A DNA stretch of 64,000 nt from Tachypleus tridentatus (GCF_004210375.1 NW_027467782.1:26391276-26455275), one strand, 5' to 3'; counted from the stretch's first letter, positions 45,970 to 57,261 are shown. A program made the numbers and translations. Notes: a model not told the origin generated them from the letters alone.

Positions 45970-47200
45970 AACACAAAGAAACAATGAAAACCTTTGAAGT
46001 AAAATTCATATAAACCAGAAAAACTCTTAAACAACCGTAAAACCTCCTTTCTTAAAACTAAAGCCAATCTCTACAACAAAACTACTTTACTTATATCACA
46101 ATCTCTTAAATAACTAGGACCAAGTAGTAATCAGTTAATGATAGTTTACTTTGATGTTGAGTTCAAATTTAACTGTATTTTGTATCATTATCAATATACC
46201 ATAAATTTTGTTTCTAAACTATTAAACCCAAAGATACAGTAATTGTCATTTGGTATTTTGCCAAGTGCTTTACAGTGATTGAGAGTATTTCACAAGTCAA
46301 TGGTTAAAGTAAATTATGGTTATCACCCTAATAACTGTGATAAAAATAATCACTATACTGGTTATTTTCTCCTGTTTCAGTGTAATCTTCATTATAAATA
46401 TTACACATTCTGGTTCTGTCAGTTTTCTCCTTTTTAGATATCTTAAGACAAAATCGTGGTAATGTGTTGTTGTTTTTTTAACTCAGCTAAATATTACTGT
46501 CAGCAAAAGCTTAACCACTCATCCAACATCCTCCATGCATCGGAGTTCATTGACTATTTTTTGAATAATTTGTACTTAAACACATAATCTTCCTTCAGAT
46601 TTTTCTCTTCCCTTCAAAGAAGCTGTAAAAATCTTACTGCATACAAAAGAAATAAACACAAAAAGTACTTTTATTGTCATAATTACTTTAAAAACACCCT
46701 GGCTTTGAACCCATAATTATTTATATATTTTTTGAAATGCATAGTTGTTATGTAATATTTTGTTACAAATTCACTTGTACTCACTCACTTCTTTTTCTTT
46801 ATCAGTAATCAACATGAACAAATATTTCTGTACAACTATCAATCAGGTAATTAGACAATTAGCTAAAATAATGCTGTCACACCTAATCGTCTAATAAATA
46901 CTGACTGAATTAATTTATCTCGGTGTTTCTTAAGTTTATAAAACGTTTAACCTCATTCAGATAATACATGAATAAATTGTTTATTTGGAAGATGTTACAC
47001 TTACTTCAATAGCTCTTTGGATTTCTTTTCCATGTTGTTCTTTACCGTGTGTGATATCTTTTATGCTTACTAAACGCTAGTTTTCTTCATATGTCACTCC
47101 CATATACTAGTTACTTGACTTATTACATCACAACAATTTTGATAATTATCAAACAATTTATCTTTTCCATACACGATTTTTTTTTTCTTATAACAATCAT
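45970..47200. other. Unassigned AT-rich sequence
   Basis: No coding match. Confidence 0.4.
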
Positions 47201-47206
47201 CATAAC

Positions 47207-47455
47207 TATATATGCAAAAATGGATCGTTTGGGTTGAGAAAATATTTTACATGAAATAGCGAACTCCGTCAGGTTCACAAAGAAAGAGGTAACTGAGTGT
47301 CGGAATGTAGAGGGCGGTGTTAGATGTTTGAATATATAATTTTATTTATATAAATAAATTACCGTTCAGTTACCTCTTTCTTTGTGAACCTGACGTAGGT
47401 CGCTCTTCCATGTAAAATATTTTCTCAACCCAAAAGAAACGTTTTTGCATGTATA
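47207..47455. mobile_element. MITE-like element with ~95-bp inverted arms
   Basis: The left arm (47209-47302) and right arm (47362-47455) are inverted copies sharing TTTGGGTTGAGAAAATATTT, GTCAGGTTCACAAAGAAAGA and GGTAACTGA. They are separated by about 60 bp of AT-rich spacer. The whole can fold into one long hairpin. There is no coding capacity. Related single-arm sequence is at 20866-20960. Confidence 0.85.
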
Positions 47456-47504
47456 TTTCTCTACACGTGGGTTTTTATCGACATCACTAATCACCATAAC
47501 TGTA

Positions 47505-48209
47505 TTAAATAGAAAAAGTTATAACCTTAATTAATACGTAAACTAAGATATATTGGACAGCTATCATATTTTCTTTGATTATAAATTGGAGTGTAGTCAT
47601 TATTATTACTTTAATCAGTTTCTCTAAGATACTGATCATCACCTTTACAGTTAAGTATCTCTCGATATCTATCATTATCATTTTAGTCTCACGCATCAAA
47701 ACAATTAATATGATTAGTGAAGTTAAACATATTAATACTGCTATCATGATAATGTTTGTCAAACATCTGCCGAGAACCATCAGGATGATATTTACGAAAC
47801 AACTTAGGATAACCAACCAAAAGACATTATTTGAATGTTTTAGTACATTTGTCATGGCTAAAATAATTAAACAGATGAGGAGAACCACCACAACTACGTC
47901 AATCAGGTTTCTTGCGATATTCATCATGGATACGTAATGTAATCGCCATAGGACAGTTACCACAACTATAATAAGATATATCAAGATATCCGTACAGATT
48001 TCTTTAGACATATACTTTAAAGCGTCTTTCATATCTTCCGTGGTTTTACATTTACAGGAAGCCGTCATTACTTTAATTAAGTAGCATATAGAAGCCATTA
48101 TTGATGCTACCATCAAAAACCTAAAGAGAGCCAGGATTAAGATATTCCTCCAACAGCATATTAGAAGCAACAGAAATACATGAGTTAAACACTCCAGAAT
48201 AGACATCAT
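47505..48209 (-). CDS. Hydrophobic multi-membrane-segment protein, unknown family
   Basis: 234 codons starting MMSILECLTHVFLLLLICCW. By eye it has about six hydrophobic segments, among them ILIYLIIVVVTVLW, LIDVVVVVLLICLIILAM, VFWLVILSCFVNIILMVLG and MIAVLICLTSLIILIVLM. These are separated by short charged loops such as CKCKTTEDMKDALKYMSK and RETKMIMIDIERY. No domain is recognised. A truncated 96%-identical copy exists at 20.97-21.18 kb, and both sit beside the same inverted-repeat sequence, which suggests a mobile or recently duplicated unit. Caution: a 120-codon frame is also open on the opposite strand, the composition is biased, and no expression evidence is possible here. A real membrane protein and a composition artefact are both possible. 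Confidence 0.45.
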   Translation of the reverse strand: MMSILECLTHVFLLLLICCWRNILILALFRFLMVASIMASICYLIKVMTASCKCKTTEDMKDALKYMSKEICTDILIYLIIVVVTVLWRLHYVSMMNIARNLIDVVVVVLLICLIILAMTNVLKHSNNVFWLVILSCFVNIILMVLGRCLTNIIMIAVLICLTSLIILIVLMRETKMIMIDIERYLTVKVMISILEKLIKVIIMTTLQFIIKENMIAVQYILVYVLIKVITFSI

Positions 48210-48305
48210 TATTATGTCAACTCAGATCTTCCAAATAGCCTTTGTAATTACTTTTAGTAAAATTAATATTTTGAAATATACGCCGCAGTTGTTTTTTTCA
48301 CAGAG

Positions 48306-48553
48306 TTTGTTTGTTTGTTTGTTTTGAATTTCGCACAAAGCTACTCGAGGGCTATCTGTGCTAGCCGTCCCTAATTTAGCAGTGTAAGACTAGAGGGAAG
48401 GCAGCTAGTCATCACCACCCACCGCCAACTCTTGGGCTACTCTTTTTTTTACCAACGAATAGTGGGATTGACCGTCACATTATACACCCCCACGGCTGGG
48501 AGGGCGAGCATGTTTAGCGCGACGGGGGCGCGAACTCGCGACCCTCGGATTAC
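48306..48553 (-). repeat. tRNA-derived SINE family 1, copy 4, exact target duplication
   Basis: Reverse-orientation copy, starting with the tail complement TTTGTTTGTTTGTTTG and ending at the tRNA-like CGCGACCCTCGGATTAC. It is flanked by TTTTCACAGAG at 48295-48305 and 48554-48564. The related locus at 21.26 kb has the uninterrupted site. Confidence 0.97.
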
Positions 48554-48659
48554 TTTTCACAGAGACTTCGAAACTTGTGCAGTGATAGTTTGATTCCTAA
48601 GAGACGGTGTATATTGTTGAGTATTTCTAAAGTAGCTTACTATATTGTTGGAAAGGACA

Positions 48660-49590
48660 TAAAAGCTGATGAAGTAATAATATTTCATATTTATCATTAT
48701 ATTAATGGTTTATTGTTAAATTTGAGCCTTTCTTCACAGTAGTTTTTCTAACACGTGTATATCAAATGTTATTTTGTACATTTCATTGCATTTGTTATTA
48801 TTTAAATCTGTTCATTCCCAATTTCCGATTGAACAAAAATTCTCTCAATGCTCAGGTTGCTTTTTGTCGTTTAAATGCTAGCAAATATATATGTATATTT
48901 TATATGTTAACGCTGATTATCAAATCTAAGTTTTGAGATGCAGGGTAAGAGTGGTCGCTCTTATAAATTTGTGAGTTATTTAATCTTGATATTAAAATTC
49001 GAAGTCATTTGGGTTAAATAACAACTAGATGTAGTCTGATTTGTAAATGAAAGAAAGATGATCACAATTTAAACTTAAAATTTAAAATGTGTAGATTTTA
49101 CAACAAGGTTTAATTTTTAAATAGGCTTAACATTGTAACGGTACTTTCGGCTTCGTTAAAGATAAGCTTGTGATAAATCGTAGAACAGGATAAATATATT
49201 TTTTTTATTAAGTAAATATAATCTAAAATATAGTTTACTAAAACTGTTTTTCTCTTCGTGTTTTATTATTACAGCAAAAATTAGTGAACTCGATTAACTG
49301 TAACGAGCCTATTCTAAAAGTTTTAATATCTTTTGGTGTTTTAAGAATTAACTTTATTACTTCAAGTGAGATCGCTAGTTTTGATCCAGCTTATAAAAAT
49401 AAGTAGATTATAAATCAGACTAAAAATATGTTGTTATTAACCTCACGTATGTTGTCAGTTATACTAATTTATAAAGTTCTATATAGCTAAACTTCATTAC
49501 GTTATTGTGAAGAAGGAGTAATGATAAAAAAATAATGTAATTGATTCTTAAATGTTAAGCTCAATAGTAGCTGTTAGCAAAAGATTATGG
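48660..49590. other. Unassigned AT-rich sequence
   Basis: No coding or repeat structure seen. Confidence 0.4.
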
Positions 49591-49599
49591 TAATTAGTA

Positions 49600-49845
49600 T
49601 TGATAACTGTAAGGCTGCAAGTATCAATACAACGGTTAAGACTTGGAGACAAGCGTTCAAAGTTTGTCAGATGTGACGAGCACAATGACGGGATTTCATT
49701 TGGGAGCTTTGGACTGGCAGGTATTTTGAAGGAAGCTAGTAATGAAGATGTGCAATTTGTGTGTAGAATTTGTAATTGGAGAGTATCCTCATTAAAGAAG
49801 AGGCAGGTAAAGTGTGGACTGTGTAGAATGACAGTAAGATTTTAG
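49600..49845 (+). CDS. Small ORF with paired CxxC zinc-binding-like motif
   Basis: The 82-codon reading is RLGDKRSKFVRCDEHNDGIS, then GLAGILKEASNEDVQFVCRI, CNWRVSSLKKRQVKCGLCRM and TVRF before TAG. CRIC and CGLC are 15 residues apart, as in small zinc ribbons and PHD-like fingers. The start is unclear (no ATG in the first codons). The frame continues past the stop with EELKHLHGKDISVNIDIQDG, so it may be a decayed longer gene. An N-terminal ORF1 piece of a CR1-type element is the simplest explanation; an exon of a host gene is possible. Confidence 0.35.
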   Translation: MITVRLQVSIQRLRLGDKRSKFVRCDEHNDGISFGSFGLAGILKEASNEDVQFVCRICNWRVSSLKKRQVKCGLCRMTVRF

Positions 49846-49934
49846 GAGGAGCTTAAACATTTACATGGAAAAGATATATCAGTTAACATTGACATTCAGG
49901 ATGGCAGAAAGAACACTATTTGACTTAAAACTTA

Positions 49935-50290
49935 GGAAATTGATAATAATAATTCTGTTCTGTTGAACAATAAATTCCAGGGTTTTACTTCTGCAGTTGA
50001 GGAACTGTTGGATGGAAGGAAAGCCAAAGATTGAATTACAGTGTTCGAAAACGTGTGAAGGTGACTATTTGTGTTCTTTGAATGTGGTTTCCATTTTTCT
50101 ACTTGTTTCTCCAATATAGAAGTTGTGGCAGTTATCACATTGTATTTTATAAATAATATTGGTGTGGTGTTTGTCATTGTAGTTTTTACATAATATAGAA
50201 CTTAGATTTGTGCTTGGTTTTTGAATAAATTTGGTATTAACTGGAATGTCATATTTTGCGACTAGTTTTTGCCAAAAAACTATTTTCTAG
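49935..50290 (-). pseudogene. Penelope-like element: linker and GIY-YIG nuclease end
   Basis: Minus-strand frames read WQKLVAKYDIPVNTKFIQKP near 50285-50225, then NIIYKIQCDNCHNFYIGETS and RKMETTFKEHK near 50160-50065. The YKIxCxxCxxxYIGET motif, with Y...YIG and a following R...E-H-K, is the GIY-YIG endonuclease of Penelope-like elements. One frame change separates it from SHLHTF-type sequence that follows. The reverse transcriptase expected before it on this strand is absent. Confidence 0.8.
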
Positions 50291-50294
50291 GTTG

Positions 50295-51890
50295 GTTCTA
50301 AGGTCCAACATTAGAAATTAAAACATGTTTAGAAGACCTAGCCAGAAAACTTGTGATACTTTCCACAGAAAACAACCAACAGAAAGACAACTCTGACAAT
50401 TTTATTGACTTTCAACAGCCAAACTTCCCCAAAAAATTAAAAATTTATATTTTCCAGAAACACCTAAAAACAACATTTTAAAAGATTTTTTCAAATAATT
50501 TTCTCACAAAATCATCAACATAATTTCACAACAGAAAGCTAAAAACAATCTTACAAAAAGAGACATTAATTCCATTAAAAACCTAAAACACGACAAAAAC
50601 ATAAAAATTTTAAAAGCAGAGAAAGGAAATGTTATAGTCATAATGAACATGAATAAATACATTCAAAAAATAAAGAACAACCTATCAGACACAAACAAAT
50701 TAAAACCAATACACACAAATCCAACAAAGACACATGAAATGCAACTGAACAAAATACTACTAAAAATGAAAAAGCCAACACAGTTTCAAAAACTTTATTC
50801 CTACCTATGCAAGACCGACTCATGCACACCACAAATATTTGGCATCCCCAAACCTCTTAAACCAGATCATCCATTATGACCAATAACATCCACATATGAA
50901 TTGTTTAATTAAAATCTTGGTAAATACAAAGCATGGGCATTCTCCAAATATGTAACATCAGCCAACTCATTCATCAAAGACTTTTAATTTCAAGTCTAAT
51001 CTTAACTTAATCATAAAGCCTTAATGGCCAGTTTCAATGTTATTTCCCTCTTTACAGAAGTCCCAACTGCTGAAGCCTGTATGATAGTCTTAGAACTCTG
51101 TATTTGAGACCCTAACTCATCAATAGACATTCCCAACAACCCTCATAGAATTCACCACAATGAAGACAAACTTCATGTTCAACAACCACAACTATATACA
51201 AACAAATCGCCTAAGCATGGGCAACTCAGTATCACCAGTTCTAGCCAATATTTGTGTGACGCAAGTTGAAACACAAACAATGAACACAGCATTACATCCG
51301 CCACTAAACTGGTACAGATATGTTGATGACACAATTGTGAGATTCACATCCACACAACACACACTTAATTTTTTCAATCACATTAACTCTATATATCCCA
51401 ACATTAACTTCACATGTGAATAGAAAGAAAGCAATCAAATATCATATTTAACCTCAAAATTACAAGAACTGACACGCAATTTAAAACAGAAATCCACTGA
51501 AAAATCACCCATACTGGACTATACATTCTTGAACTCAGCACATGAAACAAAACAAAAACTCAACACACTAAGAAACAAAATATGCTCACCAGATAAAATT
51601 AATAATGAATTAGACAAAATAAAACAATACTTCATCAACAAGTTTCCTCCACAAACCGTAGTTAAATATTATACACACACACCTAAACATAAAGCAAAAT
51701 CAACCAACAAAAGTAAATGTACCTCACAAATCAAAAAATCATGAAACCATATACTGTTGCATATCATATATTCCCGATATTAGCAGAAATATAACAAACA
51801 TTTGGCAGAAACTAGTAACAAAATATGACATTTCAGTTAATACCAAATTTATTCAAAAACGAGGCCAAATGTTTATTAGATCTAATGTCA
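50295..51890 (+). pseudogene. Penelope-like element reverse transcriptase
   Basis: Plus-strand pieces: KAEKGNVIVIMNMNKYIQKI near 50615-50670; KLYSYLCKTDSCTPQIFGIP, KPLKPDHPL to 50877; LMASFNVISLFTEVPTAEA near 51022-51080, matching the SFDVVSLFTNVP motif A; NYIQTNRLSMGNSVSPVLAN at 51190-51250; and WYRYVDDTIVRFTSTQHTLN at 51310-51370. After a stop the linker reads LNSAHETKQKLNTLRNKICS, then IWQKLVTKYDISVNTKFIQK near 51800-51855. The catalytic YVDD is intact. The copy is truncated before the GIY-YIG domain and has about ten stops. Confidence 0.88.
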
Positions 51891-51899
51891 GTCTTGATG

Positions 51900-53035
51900 T
51901 CTCATTTATAGGTTGGAAATTATTTAAAAAAAAACGAAGCTGTTTTAGATCAAACTATTCAAACTGAAATGTCTGTAAAACTGTTAAATATTGTTTATTG
52001 TATGAATATTAGATACGTCTCATTACAATTAAATTGATAGGTAAGAATAAAAGAAAATTATGTAAAAAATTAAAATATAATGAAAGACGAAGTAAAATAT
52101 GGTATGATAAACTTTTACGAGCACTAACAAATATTCACTAAAAGGAATCATTTATAGAGATATTTAATCAAGTAATTTATTGTACAATAAAGAATGAAAA
52201 CATTAATTTTGAAACTGTACACAACTAAGACATGATGGACACGTGTGATAGATAATTTATTCCAAAACATATTCTCTTTCTCAGTGATAAGTCTGTAAAA
52301 TTGAATATAATATGTTTTAAACTTCATAGTTTATTTTAACTGATCTCATGATATTTAACATATTAAAATAAATCTAGTTTTTAATAAGTACTGATGTTTT
52401 CTTCATGAGATATCTTTATTACTTAATTGCTAACCGTGTAATTTGTACATGTTTTACATTTTCACCTCTCGATTTAAGTCCACATTAATTGTTCATATTT
52501 AAAGTTCAAAGTATATTTTGTGGAACTTGTGTTCTCCAGTGATGTTTTTTTATTTAGAGTGATGTGATAAACTGTGTAACTAAGTAGTACTACATTTTAC
52601 CCTTAGATATACTTTAATTTTCTGTGACATCTCTGAAAACCTCTTGATAATTTTGGTCCATCTAAAAGGAATTCATCTGTGTTTACCGAGAAAGCATCCT
52701 CACACCATGACTTAAATATCGTCTACAATAAATGAGCCAAGATGAGTAAAGTTTAAAGGCAACCATATTAGTGACTATATCAGTAATAACACATGAAAAG
52801 ACTTGTGGCTCTATTAGGAAGTCCCAAGTTTGTAACATCTATTTAAGTAGATACGTTAGCACAGTCTAGGTTAGATTAAAATATTTAAAAACTCTGACAT
52901 ACTTGGAAATTCTTGGAAACTCAGGGTGGTACAGCACTTTACTACAGAATTACAACGATAAAATCAGGGTTTTCATTGTCCTCAGTGAATATGTTAGATA
53001 GCTCGATATGGCTTTATTACAAAATAACACAAACA
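51900..53035. other. Unassigned AT-rich sequence
   Basis: No coding match. Confidence 0.4.
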
Positions 53036-53039
53036 CACA

Positions 53040-53300
53040 ATATAATTTAATGTTGTGAAAACACACACACAATATAATTTAATGTTGTAAAACACACACA
53101 CAATATAATTTAATGTTATATAATGTTATAATAACACACACACAATATAATTTCATGTTGTTTAATGTTATAATAACACACACACAATATAATTTCATGT
53201 TGTTTAATGTTATAATAACACACACACAATATAATTTAATGTTATATAATGTTATAATAACACACACAATATAATTTCATGTTGTATAATGTTATACTTG
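53040..53300. repeat. Composite (AC)n / TATAATTTMATGTTGT tandem array
   Basis: Units contain ACACACACACAATATAATTT and CATGTTGTTTAATGTTATAAT. Five or six copies of 28 to 53 bp. The open frame on the minus strand (53079-53267) is an artefact. Confidence 0.92.
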
Positions 53301-53828
53301 CAAAAATATTTACTCCTCGACATATTTTTTTTCAACAAGTTATTCAACAACATTTTTATTTAGATATTTTGTGTTTGATATAAAATTATTATACCTGATT
53401 TTATTTATAAATTAATTTTAAATATTAAGTACATTATCAGTTGCCATGTGTTATATTCAGTTTTATTTTTCTAGTTATATTTATAACTGATGGTTTATGT
53501 GTATGTATACATAGGAAGTTATATCACATCACTGTACATACCCTAAAATATCAGTTTTCATACTATTTTCAATAAGAATTTGTATTGTTCATTGCAACCT
53601 TCAAAGAGTGAAAATGTTTATACTGTCTTCTAGTCTTGAAACTCCCACCTACTTTACGTTTCAATGTGATTCAGCTGCGTTGTAGCATGTAAATGTCCAA
53701 GAACAACTTATCACTAAAACACACACCACTATCACAGCTGTCTTCCTGTTTACTGTAGTTCACATTCTTCAGTTCTGTATTAGTCAGAAAAGAAGCATCA
53801 GAAGTGTGAGGAGAGTATAGTATCTGTC

Positions 53829-54720
53829 AGAAATATGTTTTCACTGTAAGAAAATATTAACATTGATTCGATATCTTACTGAAACTAACGTAACAACAGG
53901 AATGTCACTGGGGATCTCACATTGATTTGGTTTAGGAACCCAGACAAGCAGTCCTCGGAAAATGTCTAAAGAATTTGGTTGGAATGTTATTTTTGTAAGA
54001 GGAATAAGCTAGTGAGAAAACACACTAACCAGGTATATTATTCTTCCATCTTGAAAGTCAAGGTCACTAAATTGTATGTAAAAATGAGTATGACATTCTT
54101 AACTGTAGATATGCTGTCTGGTTTATCTTATTTACCAATACATCTAGACTGGTCCATCTCTTTTTCTGTACCAGATCTCCCAGGAATAAACCAGCTGGAG
54201 AAAGTATGATGAGGGTTCTTTAGTCAACTATTATTAACTAATTCCCTCACAAAATAATCAGTAGGATTTTGTAGATTATGGAATACTCAGCCAGTTATAA
54301 TTTTCTCTGATATGGAAAAAAGGATATAGGAATGGAAAGTACATGTGCAGCTGGTCCAAAAGTCACATGTAAAGCAAGAGAGTAGCAAAAGTGGGATGAT
54401 ACATTTGCTTTCTAACAGTTAGAATGGACACCACCTCCCGAATTGTTGGCTCCCTATATAGTTCTGCATTCGAAAGATGCATTTTTAAATGATAGAGATT
54501 TACTTTGGTTTTTGACTTATATTTTAAAGCTTATGAACTTACAAGCTGGTATTACTATTTCTGTCTCTATTGTGATGGAAGAACTACCTCACATAAGTCA
54601 AATCTCAACAGTGGCTTGGTAAAGTAGTTACATGTTGATGATGTGACAGCCTATTTTCATATATTAGTGATTTTCATCATGCAGCCTACAACTGCATTTC
54701 CTATGGTTTTAATCTCTTTC
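53829..54720 (+). mobile_element. Possible DIRS-like 5' region
   Basis: It begins with ATGTTTTCACTGTAAGAAAA, as at 7061-7085. A frame near 54625-54710 reads LHVDDVTAYFHILVIFIMQP, which resembles the D-x-x-x-A-Y-F-H-I motif of DIRS reverse transcriptase. It is weak on its own, and supported by the terminal sequence and the inverted partner at 55806-55850. Confidence 0.35.
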
Positions 54721-54814
54721 ATCTCCCATTTTCAATGAGAAATTTAGCTTGTTTATTTATTTCCATCTTCTACAAAAGGCTTTGTCAACTTTGTTTCCTC
54801 TTGAGGACAGTATT

Positions 54815-54975
54815 CAGCCATCTTCTCATTATGTGTACATCATTTCACAGCTATGTTCCATTCTGTATCTTCTCTCATTATGTGGACATCATTTCTCAGC
54901 TATGTTCCATTCTGTATCTTCTCTCGTTACGTGGACATCATTTCACAGCTATGTTCCATTCTTTATCTTTACTTT
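54815..54975. repeat. 49-bp tandem repeat, three copies
   Basis: The unit is CATCATTTCACAGCTATGTT, CCATTCTGTATCTTCTCTCA and TTATGTGGA. ATCATTTC starts lie at 54839, 54888 and 54937. Because 49 is not a multiple of three, the same peptide (SYVPFCIF) appears in all three frames, producing three false overlapping open frames. Confidence 0.92.
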
Positions 54976-55100
54976 TATCTCATGACACTTCTTGATTCAT
55001 TTTTCATCACCAGTAATTTTTTGTTTAAATTTTTTTCTGTTTATTATGGTATTGTTTATTAAACCCTAAACTGATGTTGGAAACTTTGAAATGCAAGAGT

Positions 55101-55433
55101 TTATGATAATTGTCTGAGAAAATCAATGTCTAATAAGTTGTTCTGTAGCTGTAGGTATGATTTTGCATCATATCTATATAATTTTAATGTGTGGAAATAG
55201 GCAGGTATGTGGATAACTTGGTATAATCCTGAATAAATTAATTTACCATCTGAGCTGAAGGATGTGGTATGAAGATCCAAAAGAGAGGCTTTTCTTTCTA
55301 GATAGATGGTAAATGTATACAGACGTTGAGTATTCAACTGATACAAAGAATCTTGTGGAATAGATAGGGATTGATAGAGAATTTCAGTGAACCTACAGAA
55401 ATCTTCCATTAATTCAATCATACTCAGTAACAT
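55101..55433 (-). CDS. Unrecognised 110-aa reading frame
   Basis: It runs MLLSMIELMEDFCRFTEILY to IDFLRQLS. It contains LERKASLLDLHTTSFSSDGK and LIYSGLYQVIHIPAYFHTLK. The LDL...DGK...LY spacing is reminiscent of the segment after the catalytic box in some reverse transcriptases, but the match is too loose to name. It sits between DIRS-like remnants. Possibly a retroelement piece. Confidence 0.3.
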   Translation of the reverse strand: MLLSMIELMEDFCRFTEILYQSLSIPQDSLYQLNTQRLYTFTIYLERKASLLDLHTTSFSSDGKLIYSGLYQVIHIPAYFHTLKLYRYDAKSYLQLQNNLLDIDFLRQLS

Positions 55434-56199
55434 GTATGAAAGTAAGTTTGAGTCAAAGGTATAGGGACTTCCATCATAGACATGACTTTCAAAATAGAAA
55501 TAACTTCACTATAAGACAGATCAGAAGTGGATCAACCTAAAATAAAAGGAAGAAAATTCAGCCTCGTTGAGAAATGTTTTGAAAATTCTCCTCAGTGAAA
55601 AGGGTATTAAAATTCATATGAACTTCAAGATTCATTTTCATCTGGAGTGAATTTTGAAACTTTAGTTAATTAACAACTATATAATAAAGGAAACACTAAC
55701 AAACAACATGCAAAACATAAAAGAACAAAAAAGGAAGATTTTAACACATTATCAAATAAATGTCCATCTCCTGCTGGTCAGTCACCACAGATCTGATTTT
55801 GGAAAGTTAACATTTTCTTACATAAAATTTTTTTTCAATTAGATACTTAGCATTTCAGAGAAAGATTCTATCTTCTGTTAGCATCTTCCTTAAGTATTTG
55901 CATGACACTAGCTTTCAGGCAACTCCCACCTAAACTTTCGTAAGTTCTCATGAATTATATTATTGGATAATGATGTTACTGTGCAGTAAAGGCCCTCTCT
56001 CTACAAATAGGAGAGTGATGTGAATTCCATGTTTGCTAGCTCCATCTGTACTCATGAATCTTCATTACTGATGAGAAAAGAAGTTGTAAGTATCCAAAAC
56101 AAAGCATACACATCAGGAAACTTGTGAGTGAAGTGGCTATTTAACAGGTGAAAGAGGGTACAGATGGTTTACTATGAGGTACATTGCTCTTAATACATT

Positions 56200-56520
56200 A
56201 TAATCTATAATGCAAATTCACTGGATAAATGTTTATGAGGTCGAGTGTTTAAAAATAAAAGAGTTAAAGATCTGGTACTTACTCTATTATTGATATGTAA
56301 AACCACCATGAAATTGTCAGAATGGATAATAATCAAACCATCTACTAGCATTGGTAAGAAATGCAAACATCTCCGTTTGATAGAATAAAGGTTGAGCACA
56401 CTGATGTGGAGGAATTGCTTATGCAGGTCCAGATGTCTGAGGTGAGATAGCTATTCAGAGATGTACCACAACCAGAAAGATAAGCATCTGTGAAGAGGTG
56501 TAGGTCTGGTTTGAATCAAT
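56200..56520 (-). pseudogene. DIRS-like RNase H fragment
   Basis: Minus-strand frames read DAYLSGCGTSLNSYLTSDIW near 56490-56430, then HISVLNLYSIKRRCLHFLPM near 56410-56355 and LIIIHSDNFMVVLHINNRVS followed by TRSLTLLFLNTR to 56245. The SDN-x-x-V-V-x-x-I-N-x-x-x-x-T-R-S-L core is the DIRS RNase H. It is more complete at its start (TDASLxGWGAHL equivalent) than the copy at 11.4-11.6 kb. Confidence 0.75.
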
Positions 56521-56940
56521 TGTGATTTATGACATTAAAACTACTTCATAAGCAGCTGAAGCCTCAAATATTGATCAACATAAGGAATAGAACCCTGGAT
56601 TTTAGTGTTATAAGTCCATAAACTTAAAATTGATCCATCGATAACCCAACAGTACAAAAAAACTAAAATAAATAGTTTTCGTCTAAATTTTCACTCTTTG
56701 AAATTAAACACTCACTATTCTCTAGTACTCTTCTTACAGTAGTTTTAGATTTGGTTTTATTGATATAAAATGGCTTCACTTTCTGTGTACATGTGTGTTT
56801 ATTTTTTATTTCTCAGGTTTTTAAAGATTGTTTACCTTGTGGAACCACAACATGAATTATGCCTGCTGTTTAAAGTATTAAAAATTGAATGTTATTAGAA
56901 TGATGACATATTGTAACTTTCCAAATCACTGAATAAAATT

Positions 56941-57050
56941 CACAGCACTATGTGTTCGGACTTACATTGCTAGAAACAGGATTGAATACCCATGGTAGGA
57001 AGAGCAAACATATCTCATTGTTTAGTTTTGTGCCTAACTTTAAACAAACT
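56941..57050 (+). repeat. SINE family 2, copy 3
   Basis: CACAGCACTATGTGTTCGGA, GCTAGAAACAGGATTGAATA and a TTTTGTGCCTAACTTTAAAC tail, in the same order as 19205-19331. Confidence 0.75.
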
Positions 57051-57261
57051 GAATAAAATTCAACTAAAAGGTTTTTATGAATAACTCCTTCAACAATAGA
57101 TACATTTATAAAACAACACAGAGATATGGGACTGATAACAGTTTATTATATCTATAAAATTATCAGGCAAAAACCATTAATAATTACATTAAAAACAAAA
57201 TAAGTACTAACACAGCAGATATATATCAAAATGTATTTTAAAAAATTATTGGTTTATATAA

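Noticed and set aside
47575..47937. 120-aa plus-strand ORF
   Set aside because: Antisense to the 234-aa frame, with composition explained by the complementary hydrophobic codons. The truncated relative at 21 kb does not extend over this part, so there is no support.
53079..53267. 62-aa minus-strand ORF
   Set aside because: A translation of (AC)n/TATAATTT repeats.
54735..55062. Three overlapping plus-strand ORFs
   Set aside because: Frame-cycling of the 49-bp repeat; no independent motif.
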